Of a stretch of 64,000 bases of DNA, positions 1 through 11,248 are shown piece by piece (positions within the stretch are counted from its first letter, which is position 1; every line of letters begins with the position of its first letter). The stretch lies in NCBI RefSeq assembly GCF_000369065.1, contig NZ_KB849803.1:62001-126000 (forward strand). Direction: 5' to 3'. The notes under the pieces were generated by a model. The model had not been told where the DNA came from. It saw nothing but the letters and a program-made list of their open reading frames with translations, and did not search any database. Source of the DNA: Acinetobacter haemolyticus CIP 64.3 = MTCC 9819 (lineage in GTDB: Bacteria; Pseudomonadota; Gammaproteobacteria; Pseudomonadales; Moraxellaceae). The position numbers were made by a program, and so were the translations under genes.

Positions 1-25
1 GATTTATAAATTGGAGTAAACATCC

Positions 26-2320
26 ATGTCAAACATGCAACTCGACACCCTTAGACGCATTGTCCAAGAAATTAATGCGTCCGTCAGTTTGCATGATTCT
101 TTGGACATTATGGTCAACCATGTTGCAGAAGCAATGGATGTGGATGTGTGCTCGATTTATTTACTGGATGAGCGTAATAAACGTTATGTTCTAATGGCCT
201 CTAAAGGTCTAAATCCAGAATCTGTTGGTCAAGTTGCATTAAATGTAGGTGAAGGACTTGTTGGCTTAGTCGGTCAACGCGAAGAAATCGTCAACCTAGA
301 CAATGCACCGAAACATGATCGTTTTGCTTATTTACCCGAAACAGGTGAAGAGTTATTTAACTCCTTCCTCGGCGTTCCCGTCATGTACCGTCGTAAGGTA
401 ATGGGCGTTCTCGTTGTACAAAAGAAAGAGCCCCAAGACTTTAGTGAAGCGGCTGAATCTTTTCTCGTTACGCTTTGTGCACAGCTCTCAGGTGTTATTG
501 CCCATGCGCATGCGGTGGGAAATATTGATGTATTCCGTAAACCAAGTAATGGACCTAGCTACAAAACCTTTCAAGGCGTATCAGGTGCTGGGGGAATTGC
601 CTTAGGACGTGCTATCGTATTGTATCCACCCGCAGATCTCACTGCGATTCCAGATCGTGAGGCTGATGATATCAGTGAAGAGCTGGAACTCTTGGATCAA
701 GCAATCGTTGCTGTTCGCGCAGAAATCCAATCACTTGATGAAAAGATGCAAGATTCATTGATGTCGGAAGAACGAGCACTGTTTAGTGTGTTCTTACGAA
801 TGCTAGATGAAAATGCACTTCCAAGTGAGATCAAAGATCATATTCGTGATGGTAGCTGGGCACAAGGTGCCGTACGAAAAGTCATCGACAAGCACTCTGC
901 TCTATTTGCACAAATGGAAGATGATTATTTGCGTGAACGCGTATCTGATCTAAAAGATCTAGGCCGTCGAATCCTCGCTTGTTTACAAGAAAACGATACA
1001 AGTCATCGAGAGTTGAGTCCAGATAGTATCCTGATCGGCGAAGAAATCAGTACTGCTGCATTAGTTGAACTACCTGTTGACAATATAGCGGCGATTGTAA
1101 CCTCAGAAGGTGCTGCCAATTCACATATGGTGATTGTTGCACGTGCGTTGGGTATTCCAACCGTTGTCGGGGTGACTGAATTACCGATTACAACACTTGA
1201 TGACATTGAGATGATTGTCGATGCTTATCAAGGACGTATCTTCGTTAATCCACCACGACGTTTACGTCAACGCTATAAAGAAGTCCAAAAAGAAGAAGAA
1301 CAAATTGCGAAAGATTTAAAACAATACGAAACCAAAGATGCGATTACCCCAGATGGCGTTGCGATTCCGCTATTTGTAAATACGGGTTTAATGATTGATG
1401 TAGTTCGTGGCGTGCAACGTGGTGCAAAAGGCGTTGGTTTATACCGTAGTGAAATCCCGTTCATGCTCCGTGATCGCTTTCCTGGTGAAGAAGAGCAACG
1501 AGCAATATATCGTCAACAGCTCAGCCATTTTGCCAATAAGCCTGTCACCATGCGAACTCTCGACATTGGTGCAGATAAGGACCTACCATACTTTAGCATT
1601 GAAGAAGAAAACTCCGCTTTAGGTTGGCGTGGTCTGCGTTTTACACTCGACCACCCAGAAATTTTCTCAGCTCAAATTCGGGCAATGCTAAAGGCAAGTA
1701 TTGGTCTAAACAATCTACACATCCTCTTGCCGATGGTGACCAGTGTCAGTGAGGTTGAGGAAGTTCTGTATTTATTGGAACGTGACTGGATTGCAGTTCA
1801 AGAAGAAGAACAAGTCAAAATCAATAAACCTAAAATTGGGATTATGGTTGAAGTCCCAAGTGTACTCTTTCAAATTGATGAGTTTGCAGAATTAGTCGAT
1901 TTTTTCTCTGTGGGTTCAAACGATTTAACTCAATATTTACTCGCTGTTGATCGTAACAATCCTCATGTTGCCAACGTTTATTCACATTATCACCCATCAG
2001 TCCTCAGAGCATTAAAGCGTTTAGCACTCGACTGTCAGGCACACCAAAAACCAGTGAGTGTCTGTGGAGAAATGGCAGGTGACCCATTAACCGCTATTTT
2101 ATTAATTGCAATGGGCTTTGACACACTGTCAATGAGTTCAAGTAATATTTTAAGAGTACGTAAAGCGATTTGCCATGTCCCAATGAGTGACGCGAAGCGT
2201 CTACTGGATGACGTTCTGCAAATGAATAACCCTTTAGTCATTAAAAGTTGGTTAGAACACTATTTCAGAACACATGGTTTAGCTGATATGGTCAAATCGA
2301 ATCGTTTAGTCGGCGCCTAA
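26..2320 (+). CDS. ptsP: PEP-protein phosphotransferase PtsP (nitrogen PTS enzyme I)
   Basis: This is the first phosphocarrier of the nitrogen-related PTS; it takes phosphate from phosphoenolpyruvate and passes it to NPr. The 764-residue length fits EI-Ntr. A GAF sensor domain (about residues 1-160) is followed by the PEP-utiliser N-terminal domain, the swivelling phospho-His domain and the C-terminal TIM barrel. The phospho-acceptor His is about residue 367 in EGAANSHMVIVARALG. The barrel carries the PEP-binding GSNDLTQY motif and the CGEMAGDP motif. The start at 26 follows GGAG with good spacing. A stem-loop lies just downstream. The gene usually follows rppH, which would lie outside the window. 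Confidence 0.96.
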   Translation: MSNMQLDTLRRIVQEINASVSLHDSLDIMVNHVAEAMDVDVCSIYLLDERNKRYVLMASKGLNPESVGQVALNVGEGLVGLVGQREEIVNLDNAPKHDRFAYLPETGEELFNSFLGVPVMYRRKVMGVLVVQKKEPQDFSEAAESFLVTLCAQLSGVIAHAHAVGNIDVFRKPSNGPSYKTFQGVSGAGGIALGRAIVLYPPADLTAIPDREADDISEELELLDQAIVAVRAEIQSLDEKMQDSLMSEERALFSVFLRMLDENALPSEIKDHIRDGSWAQGAVRKVIDKHSALFAQMEDDYLRERVSDLKDLGRRILACLQENDTSHRELSPDSILIGEEISTAALVELPVDNIAAIVTSEGAANSHMVIVARALGIPTVVGVTELPITTLDDIEMIVDAYQGRIFVNPPRRLRQRYKEVQKEEEQIAKDLKQYETKDAITPDGVAIPLFVNTGLMIDVVRGVQRGAKGVGLYRSEIPFMLRDRFPGEEEQRAIYRQQLSHFANKPVTMRTLDIGADKDLPYFSIEEENSALGWRGLRFTLDHPEIFSAQIRAMLKASIGLNNLHILLPMVTSVSEVEEVLYLLERDWIAVQEEEQVKINKPKIGIMVEVPSVLFQIDEFAELVDFFSVGSNDLTQYLLAVDRNNPHVANVYSHYHPSVLRALKRLALDCQAHQKPVSVCGEMAGDPLTAILLIAMGFDTLSMSSSNILRVRKAICHVPMSDAKRLLDDVLQMNNPLVIKSWLEHYFRTHGLADMVKSNRLVGA

Positions 2321-2333
2321 ACGCAACATCATC

Positions 2334-2365
2334 AAAGGGGATGCTGTTCAGACAGAGTCCCCTTT
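2334..2365 (+). terminator. Stem-loop after ptsP
   Basis: AAAGGGGA (2334-2341) pairs perfectly with TCCCCTTT (2358-2365), with a smaller CTGT/ACAG hairpin inside the loop. There is no long T-run on the plus side. It lies between two convergent genes and could end transcription from both. Confidence 0.6.
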
Positions 2366-2375
2366 ATCAATATAA

Positions 2376-2834
2376 TTATTTTGCAGCACGAAGATAAACT
2401 TGCTGCTTACCTTGATTTAAGCTTACACGAGGAAATTGACGATCATAGTCAATCACAATCGTATCTTTAGCTGCAAGATTTTTACGATCAGATTCCCATG
2501 TCACATAATACGTAATTTCAGCATCCGCTCGAACCGCTGGTTGAATCAGCTTTTTATGATCTGCTGGAATTGTAAAATCCACAGTAAAAGGAATCTGAGA
2601 AACTTGAATTTTCTTTTGCTGAATCAACGTTGCTGGCACATCAGCCATACGACTATCTACTGCATACAAACTTGCCGTACCTTGCTGTGGCGAGACGCCA
2701 TAAGTTCCTTGCCCCACAAACTCAACACTGAGTGATTGTAATGAGTTTGCTTTACCTCCATCTGTTTCAGGCATAGATGTACAACCTGCAAGTGCTGTTA
2801 ATGATAGACCGAGTCCTATTGCGAATGCTTTCAT
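2376..2834 (-). CDS. YbaY-family lipoprotein
   Basis: A small secreted lipoprotein of 152 residues. Residues 1-18 form a type II signal peptide with lipobox LAGC, so Cys18 would be lipidated. The rest is a single beta-rich domain resembling the YbaY family (named after an E. coli envelope lipoprotein), which has no established enzymatic role. It stands alone and is convergent with ptsP. The family call rests on the pattern of short hydrophobic strands and the Asp-rich middle, so it is less certain than the lipoprotein call. Confidence 0.75.
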   Translation of the reverse strand: MKAFAIGLGLSLTALAGCTSMPETDGGKANSLQSLSVEFVGQGTYGVSPQQGTASLYAVDSRMADVPATLIQQKKIQVSQIPFTVDFTIPADHKKLIQPAVRADAEITYYVTWESDRKNLAAKDTIVIDYDRQFPRVSLNQGKQQVYLRAAK

Positions 2835-5617
<2,783 letters not shown>

Positions 5618-5635
5618 ATCCTCTTAAAATGGAGA

Positions 5636-5670
5636 AATGAAGAACCTTTTATGGTTCTTCATTTTTTTAT
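5636..5670 (+). terminator. Rho-independent terminator of katG
   Basis: AATGAAGAACC (5636-5646) and GGTTCTTCATT (5653-5663) form a perfect 11-bp stem with a six-base loop, followed by a run of T. It insulates katG from the inserted element and the genes beyond. Confidence 0.92.
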
Positions 5671-5731
5671 GCTGGATTTTGAACTATGATCACAACAATG
5701 AATCTGGAAAATACTCTGTACACGACAAATT

Positions 5732-6825
5732 TCATAGGATCCTTGTCCTATCAGGCTTTTTCTTTCTTAAAATTGCTAGCACTTTCTTAAATTCTTCTTT
5801 TTTTCCAAAACCAATCAAACGTAGAATAGCCATTTGAACATAGTCCAAACCGTAGCGAAATAAACTTACTGAAAGTCGTCCATGCTTCTTTATTTTTATC
5901 GCTTTTTTCCGATCATGTTGCCATTCACCTGTTAAATAGCACCAACAGAAACCGATAGCTAGCACTGCTATCAATTTCTTGACTCGTCTAGGGTCTGTTA
6001 AACGAGTATTTTCAAGATTGAATCCACGTCCTTTGAGACAACTAAATAACGTTTCGATTTCCCAGCGTAATGCATAATCACGAATAGCAGAAGCATTAAA
6101 CATAGGAGAAACAACAAGTAAAAGCTCTCCATCTTCTAATCGTAGCGCACTAATATACAGTTTCACTCGACCAACCCAAATACGTCGTTTACGACATTCA
6201 GTTTGACCAACTTGAAGATGACGAAATAAATCACTAATTTTATGATTCTTGGCTAAGTGATTGGTCACAATAAAGTTTTTTTAACACGTATACAGAAGTT
6301 AATGTCATTTTCAATTAACCATGTAAACCATTTCTCACCGATAAATTCTCTGTCTGCAAACACATTCACAATACGATCTTTACCAAAAATGGAGATAAAG
6401 CGTTGAATCAAAGCAATACGCTCTTTTGTATCTGAATTTCCACGTTTATTGAGCAATGTCCAAACAATAGGTATCGCTATTCCACGATAGACGATGGCTA
6501 ACATCAAGATATTAATATCTCGTTTTCCCCATTTCCAATTAGTTCTATCCAAAGTTAATTGGACTTTATCGAATGAAAATATATTGAAAATTAACTGAGA
6601 AATTTGACGATAATCGAAATACTGATCTGCAAAGAAGCGTTGTATACGTCGATAAAATGATTGTGGTAAGCACTTGATGGGTAAGGCTTTAGATGCAGAA
6701 GAAAGATTACATGTCTGTTTTACAATTAATGCAAGCATAATCAGTGTAAAACATTTTGCATGTGACTTGTTCCACTTTAGATATTTGTTTAAGATGAGAT
6801 GTAACTCATTGAAATGTGTCATCAT
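5732..6825 (-). CDS. ISAba1-like transposase, two frames joined by -1 frameshift
   Basis: The transposase is encoded in two frames: 6825-6265 (186 residues) and 6268-5732 (178 residues). The first holds the N-terminal region and the first DDE Asp (LTLDRTNW); the second has the YALRWEIETLF motif with the catalytic Glu, typical of IS4/IS10 DDE enzymes. An A7 run (reverse complement of the T-run at 6276-6282) lies just before the first stop codon. A -1 slip there gives VKKNFIVTNH and one continuous protein of about 364 residues, so this looks like programmed frameshifting, not damage. The second frame's GTG overlaps the first frame's TGA. Confidence 0.88.
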
Positions 6826-6833
6826 ATTCGTCG

Positions 6834-6861
6834 TCAGAAAACAAGTATTATGCCATTATTT
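6834..6861 (+). promoter_or_regulatory. Outward promoter of the ISAba1-like element
   Basis: The -35 box TCAGAA (6834-6839) and -10 box TTATTT (6856-6861) are separated by 16 bases. The outward promoter known from ISAba1 is TTAGAA-16-TTATTT, so this copy differs by one base in the -35 box. It points rightward, out of the element and into the DCC/DoxX pair whose start codon is at 6909. In ISAba1 this promoter overexpresses downstream genes. That it is active here is inferred. Confidence 0.75.
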
Positions 6862-6908
6862 CAATGAGTTATCTTTTTTTGTCGTGTACAAAGTGGAAAA
6901 TAATAACA

Positions 6909-7349
6909 ATGACGACTTCACTCAATCATATAATCCAAGACAGTAACATCATCTTGTTTGATGCTCATTGTGTACTATGTTCTGCATGGGCGGATTTCAT
7001 GGTGAAAAATGATCCTCAACTTCAATTCAAGTTAGCATCAGTTCAGTCACCAATAGGTCAACGTATTTTAACGATGTATCAACTTCCTACTGATCATTTT
7101 GAAACAATGGTATTAGTGGAGCGTGGAAAACTATATACTGAATCAACTGCATTTATCAGAATTATTAAGCACTTATCATTTCCATATTCAACACTTAAGT
7201 ACACTCAATTTATTCCCAAAGTGATCCGAGATTTTGGATACCGACGTGTTGCCCTCAACCGCTATCGTCTTTTTGGTAAAACTGAACAATGCTACAGAAT
7301 GACACCTGAAATCGCGGCCCATTTTTTAACTAATGATATGGTTTCATGA
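6909..7349 (+). CDS. DCC family (DUF393) thiol-disulfide oxidoreductase-like protein
   Basis: A 146-residue protein of the DCC family, named for the N-terminal Asp-x-x-Cys-x-x-Cys; here it reads DAHCVLC. The fold is thioredoxin-like but the substrates are unknown. I place the start at 6909 (MTTSLNH), because longer forms would begin inside the insertion sequence. The SD-like GGAAAA at 6895-6900 lies within the 9-bp target duplication, so the insertion kept the ribosome site while replacing the native upstream DNA. The stop overlaps the next start by 4 bases, indicating an operon with the DoxX-like gene. Confidence 0.88.
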   Translation: MTTSLNHIIQDSNIILFDAHCVLCSAWADFMVKNDPQLQFKLASVQSPIGQRILTMYQLPTDHFETMVLVERGKLYTESTAFIRIIKHLSFPYSTLKYTQFIPKVIRDFGYRRVALNRYRLFGKTEQCYRMTPEIAAHFLTNDMVS

Positions 7350-7753
7350 ATACCTTAATCCAAACCCATCAACATATTTTGAAGTTAAGTCAGGTCATGA
7401 TTGGCTTGCTATGGATTTATCAGGGTTTATTTCCAAAATTAATTTTTAAAGTAGAGGATGAACAATACTTTTGGCAATACATGGGCTTAGCTTCAGAGTA
7501 TATCTTCTGGGTAATTTCACTTTCGGGGATCGCTGAAATTAGCTTCGGTTTTATGTTTTTATTATTTACACATCGATATTTACACAGGTTAAATATTATC
7601 AGTTTGATTGGGTTATTTATTTTCGTTTTATTGATTTACCCAAATAAAATCTATCAAGCATTTAATCCTGTCGTCATGAATCTCGGACTGATTAGCCTTT
7701 CAATTATTGCATTGTGGTGTATTGATGCTCTACAAGAGATCAAGCTCGAATAA
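7346..7753 (+). CDS. DoxX-like four-helix membrane protein
   Basis: 135 residues with four hydrophobic segments (about 15-35, 48-70, 77-95 and 105-128), typical of small DoxX-like proteins. It starts inside the stop codon of the DCC gene (ATGA), so the two are translationally coupled. DCC and DoxX-like proteins often neighbour one another and may form a membrane thiol redox pair; that role is inferred. Its last 14 bases overlap the end of the convergent MBL gene, with no terminator between them. Confidence 0.82.
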   Translation: MNTLIQTHQHILKLSQVMIGLLWIYQGLFPKLIFKVEDEQYFWQYMGLASEYIFWVISLSGIAEISFGFMFLLFTHRYLHRLNIISLIGLFIFVLLIYPNKIYQAFNPVVMNLGLISLSIIALWCIDALQEIKLE

Positions 7754-8792
7754 AATGCCCTTCACGAATACAATAAAATGGACTCACTAATTTTGAGGAT
7801 GCTTTCATCTCATGCATCAGCTCTTGTTCTGGTGCATCACGATCTTCATCCGTCAGCTGAAAAGTTCGATAATGTATTGCGAGAGAGCGATGGGCATGTA
7901 AGTCTAAATGTGCATGGAATGCATCTTGTGGATTCATATGAACATAACGCATCAAATGACGAGGCTCATAAGCGCCTATAGGTAACAATGCCACTCTCGC
8001 ATCACCATAACGCTCATGAATCTGTTTAAAGTGCCCAGCATATCCTGTATCACCAGCAAAAAAACAATGTCCTGTTTTTGCGAGCAACGAAAATCCGCCC
8101 CACAATGCGCGATTCTGATCTCTCAATCCACGCCCAGAGGCATGCTGTGCAGGTGTATACGCAATTTTCAATTCATCATGAAATGGAATTTCTTGCCACC
8201 AATCCATTTCAATCACATGCAAATGTTCAGGCATATAATAACCATTGCCTAAACCCGTATAGATCGGCATTTCAAACTTCTGATGAAGCCATTCTAAAGT
8301 CGCCAAATCAAGATGATCATAATGATTATGGCTCAATAGCACACCATGAATATAAGGCAGATGCTCTAAAGCAATTCCAGCTGTACACGCACGCTGAGGG
8401 CCACGTCCTTGCCGCGGACTTGCATATTCACTCCAAACAGGATCTGTTAAAAAGTTATACGGACCTATTTGGATCAAAACAGTCGCATGCCCCACAAACC
8501 ATATTTGCCAATCATTCAGATCTGCATGCGGACGGTTTTGGGGAAACTCCAAAATTTGATTACGCTGATTCAACTCATGAGCACGATCAACCTGCCATGT
8601 AAAGGACTTCCGTGTGGCAAGCCATTTCACCAAGCCTTTACGACCTAGTGGTGACAAAGGACGCTCTAGATTGTAGAAACGATCAAGACCACTATGCTCA
8701 GATGCCTCATGCGGAAATGGAGGCTTCATCCATGTATGGCTCAAGCAAGATTGTGTCGGCAATTGATAGGTTAATGTCGGCTTATCTTTCAT
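7740..8792 (-). CDS. MBL-fold metallohydrolase, NAPE-PLD-like
   Basis: A 350-residue metallo-beta-lactamase-fold hydrolase. The metal-binding motif is SHNHYDHLD (HxHxDH type), preceded by FVGHATVLIQIGPYNFLTDP, characteristic of the NAPE-PLD/UlaG-like branch. A second metal ligand region, FFAGDTGYAG, follows, and HYRTFQL supplies a late histidine. Substrates of bacterial members are mostly unknown, though phosphodiester or lactone hydrolysis is likely. The N-terminal 60 residues are an extension found in this subgroup. The gene is monocistronic and overlaps the convergent DoxX-like gene by 14 bases. Confidence 0.88.
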   Translation of the reverse strand: MKDKPTLTYQLPTQSCLSHTWMKPPFPHEASEHSGLDRFYNLERPLSPLGRKGLVKWLATRKSFTWQVDRAHELNQRNQILEFPQNRPHADLNDWQIWFVGHATVLIQIGPYNFLTDPVWSEYASPRQGRGPQRACTAGIALEHLPYIHGVLLSHNHYDHLDLATLEWLHQKFEMPIYTGLGNGYYMPEHLHVIEMDWWQEIPFHDELKIAYTPAQHASGRGLRDQNRALWGGFSLLAKTGHCFFAGDTGYAGHFKQIHERYGDARVALLPIGAYEPRHLMRYVHMNPQDAFHAHLDLHAHRSLAIHYRTFQLTDEDRDAPEQELMHEMKASSKLVSPFYCIREGHFIRA

Positions 8793-9063
8793 GTACGTCT
8801 TCTATGGTGAAATCCAATCGCATGGGATAATAGGAATATTTCGATCTTTAGGCTTTAAGTATCAAGTCAATCCAAGCTTTTCTCATATACAAAAAGTATC
8901 AATCTCAGAAAATTTAATGATGCTCTGATCCTAACATAAGCTGTTAGTTATGCTGATTTTCTTTGACCGAGTCAATACCATTTTCACGTCGTTATCATAC
9001 GGTTTGGTGGTTGATTTTATTCCAGATGATATACACGGGCATTTTCACGAATTTCCTTACCAC
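8793..9063. other. Intergenic region with no recognised feature
   Basis: AT-rich DNA upstream of the MBL gene and downstream of the GST gene. It presumably carries the MBL promoter on the minus strand. I see no gene, repeat or obvious operator. Short reading frames here have no ribosome binding site and no recognisable product. Confidence 0.4.
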
Positions 9064-9094
9064 ATAAAAAAACAGCCGCATCAAGCGACTGTTT
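9064..9094 (-). terminator. Rho-independent terminator of the GST gene
   Basis: On the minus strand AAACAGTCGC pairs with GCGGCTGTTT (plus coordinates 9085-9094 and 9070-9079) around a five-base loop, with one G-U pair. A run of seven T follows. Confidence 0.9.
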
Positions 9095-9111
9095 CTAACA
9101 ATTCTATATCC

Positions 9112-9723
9112 TTAACCAGCATGACTAAAAAATTCAGCAAATTTCTCATAACTAGGGCGCTTACTCACATGATCCAAATAACGCGCTATTGCTGGATGAG
9201 GTTGTATTTCTTCCATTTTCAGTTGCCAAAATAACATAGCTGCCACCAACACATCCGCCGTTGTAAACTGCTCACCACATAAATAAGGTGCGGCTTCACC
9301 CACGCCAATCACAAAGGCATTATAAGCATCATCATAGTCGCCATAGCCAACTGAAGACTTCTGTTCAGGATTCACCCCTACACCAAGCATACGGTCGGTT
9401 GCAGCAGCTTCCCATGGTCCAGAAATGAAGAATAACCAACGATAATAAACACCACGTTGCGGATCATTTAACGCTGGCGCTAAGCCTTTCTCTGCAAACT
9501 TATCGGTCAAATAAGCGCAAATAGCCCCCAACTCATAGATCACCACATCATCATCAACTAGAACAGGTACTTTCCCAAAAGGATTAATTTTTAAATATTC
9601 AGGTGTTTTCATTTCCGTATCAAAAGCAACTTCAATGCGTTCACATTCAATACCCAGTTCGATTAACAACCAATCGACAACAACACCACGTGAAAAAGAA
9701 TTTGTATATAGTTTTAGAGCCAT
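9112..9723 (-). CDS. Glutathione S-transferase family protein
   Basis: A 203-residue cytosolic GST. The thioredoxin-like N-terminal domain (about 1-80) starts MALKLYTNSFSRG and carries the glutathione-binding segment INPFGKVPVLVDDD with the cis-Pro, followed by an E-LGAI motif. The all-helical C-terminal domain runs from about 90 to 203. The catalytic residue is probably a Ser near position 9-11. The substrate is unknown; such proteins conjugate or reduce electrophiles with glutathione. The neighbouring upstream WYL-type regulator is on the same strand with a gap of about 50 bases and might be cotranscribed or control it, which is inference. Confidence 0.9.
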   Translation of the reverse strand: MALKLYTNSFSRGVVVDWLLIELGIECERIEVAFDTEMKTPEYLKINPFGKVPVLVDDDVVIYELGAICAYLTDKFAEKGLAPALNDPQRGVYYRWLFFISGPWEAAATDRMLGVGVNPEQKSSVGYGDYDDAYNAFVIGVGEAAPYLCGEQFTTADVLVAAMLFWQLKMEEIQPHPAIARYLDHVSKRPSYEKFAEFFSHAG

Positions 9724-9775
9724 TTTGATATTTCCTTGTTTATTTGGTCTTATTTAAATTTAATACTTGTGATTG

Positions 9776-10474
9776 TCAGTTTTTGTCAGTAGTCGAATGG
9801 CAAACTTCTTGTATCCACCATTGTTGGAAAAGTTGTTGTTTAAAATGAGGATATAATTCTTGGCTTAAACTCAATTGCTGTATGCGATCTATTCTGAAAT
9901 GTCGAAAGCCATTACGCAGTTCACACCATGCTGCTAAAACGATACGATCATTAAAATATCCTAATGCAAATGGCCACAATACTCTTGAACTGACTCGTTG
10001 CTGCTCATCGACATAATCAACCATGATTTTGACTTGTTGACGAATCGCAATTCGAACCTGCTCGACCAACTGCTCATCTACAGGTAACCATGTTTGAATT
10101 GATCTTAGCGTGGTTTGTTCTAGTAGATGCTGACAATGCGTGGGTAGTACCGCATTCAGTTTTGCCAATACAGAAGTTGATGCTGATTTTAGGGCTTGAT
10201 CAGGAATCTCACTTAACCAGTTTAATGCCAAGAAAATAGCTTCAATTTCGGTTTCATTTAATGTCATCGGTGGAAGTAAGAAATTTTCTTTAAGTTGAAA
10301 ACCTAGACCCGCAGCAGCATCAATATTTACCCCTTGCTCTCGCAAACTCTCAATATCACGATAAACACTACGCTGACTGATCCGTAAACGTTCCGCCAGT
10401 ACCTTTGCTGTTACTGGATATCGATATTCTCTTAATAATTGCAAAAGATTGAGCAAACGAATTGAGCGACTCAT
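9776..10474 (-). CDS. YafY-type HTH/WYL transcriptional regulator
   Basis: A 232-residue regulator. Residues 1-60 form a winged helix-turn-helix of the HTH_11/DeoR type (LLQLLREYRYPVTAKVLAER then LRISQRSVYRDIESLRE). From about 135 to the end is a WYL domain, with ARVLWPF-like strands and the GYFNDRIVLAAWCELR and FRHFRIDRI segments that bind small ligands or nucleic acid in this family. The ligand is unknown. It lies upstream of the GST gene on the same strand, making that gene a candidate target. Confidence 0.88.
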   Translation of the reverse strand: MSRSIRLLNLLQLLREYRYPVTAKVLAERLRISQRSVYRDIESLREQGVNIDAAAGLGFQLKENFLLPPMTLNETEIEAIFLALNWLSEIPDQALKSASTSVLAKLNAVLPTHCQHLLEQTTLRSIQTWLPVDEQLVEQVRIAIRQQVKIMVDYVDEQQRVSSRVLWPFALGYFNDRIVLAAWCELRNGFRHFRIDRIQQLSLSQELYPHFKQQLFQQWWIQEVCHSTTDKN

Positions 10475-10549
10475 GGCTTCCCTATTGCTTTGTTATTATT
10501 TTCTGATGGGAGAGCATACTCCCCCACCTTGGTGTAATGCTTAAACCAC

Positions 10550-11248
10550 TTAACTCTCTGAGAGTGCCGTCGATTGTATCATCCCTTGCAAATAACCATG
10601 CAATTGTTGCACATTATCCGCAATCGTAAGCGGTTGATAACGTTGTAACGTTTCAACACTATGCACACCGTAACTGACGCCGATTCTTGGCATATTCAGA
10701 TTTTGTGCCATCTCAAGATCATAACTGGTATCTCCCACCATAATGGCGCGATCCACAGCCACATCCATCTCTGAAATGATTTCTTTTAACATCAATGGAT
10801 CTGGTTTCGATCTTGTTTCGCTCGCCGCACGGGTAATATCAAAAATATCATGGCTATTGGTTTGTCCAAGCACCCGATCCAAGCCTTTACGGCTTTTGCC
10901 CGTCGCAACAGCAAGTTTTAAACCTTGTTGCTTTAAATCTGCGAGTAGTTCAGCCACCCCATTAAACCAGACATCACCCTTTGAGTTCGCCACATAATGA
11001 TCCGCATAACATTGCAAAATATCCTGCTGTAAATGGGGCACTTGTGGAAATAAGATTTGCATGACCTCAGGCAAACCCAAACCAATAATACTTTTCGCAG
11101 CGTCATTGCTCAGCGGCTGTTCAAATTGTTGTGCAGCATGCTGCAAACTTGCCACAATTTGCCCAACAGAATCAAATAAGGTTCCATCCCAATCAAAAAT
11201 CACCAACTCCACATTTTGACGCATGATGATGTTCTCAATTTGATTCAT
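10550..11248 (-). CDS. HAD-superfamily hydrolase, phosphoglycolate phosphatase-like
   Basis: 232 residues. HAD motif I is FDWDGTLFDS (nucleophile and acid-base Asp), motif II is the Thr of AVATGKSRKG, and motifs III-IV include the Lys of RSKPDP and the MVGDTSYDLEMA acidic pair. The alpha-helical cap sits between motifs I and II, as in Gph-like enzymes. The start at 11248 overlaps the end of rluC by 4 bases (ATGA), suggesting translational coupling; MRQNVELV at 11224 is an alternative. The genes rluC and a HAD phosphatase are commonly paired in Acinetobacter and Pseudomonas. The physiological substrate is not known. Confidence 0.9.
   Translation of the reverse strand: MNQIENIIMRQNVELVIFDWDGTLFDSVGQIVASLQHAAQQFEQPLSNDAAKSIIGLGLPEVMQILFPQVPHLQQDILQCYADHYVANSKGDVWFNGVAELLADLKQQGLKLAVATGKSRKGLDRVLGQTNSHDIFDITRAASETRSKPDPLMLKEIISEMDVAVDRAIMVGDTSYDLEMAQNLNMPRIGVSYGVHSVETLQRYQPLTIADNVQQLHGYLQGMIQSTALSES

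Larger units (their letters stand above)
5714..6893 (-). mobile_element. ISAba1-like insertion sequence (IS4 family), complete
   Basis: The element is 1180 bases. Its left end CTCTGTACACGACAAA (from 5714) matches the reverse complement of the right end, CTTTGTACACGACAAA, with one mismatch. It is flanked by a perfect 9-bp direct repeat, TGGAAAATA, at 5705-5713 and 6894-6902, so it arrived by transposition and both ends are intact. Length, ends, 9-bp duplication and two overlapping reading frames are those of ISAba1. From memory the transposase differs from ISAba1 at a number of residues, so I call it ISAba1-like. The transposase reads leftward, away from the DCC/DoxX genes. Confidence 0.95.

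Noticed and set aside
5732..6825. Two separate transposase genes or a frameshift pseudogene
   Set aside because: An A7 slippery run and the match to the usual ISAba1 plan explain the two frames as programmed frameshifting.
8950..9234. 94-residue reading frame on the plus strand
   Set aside because: It overlaps the GST gene and its terminator on the other strand, with no ribosome site.
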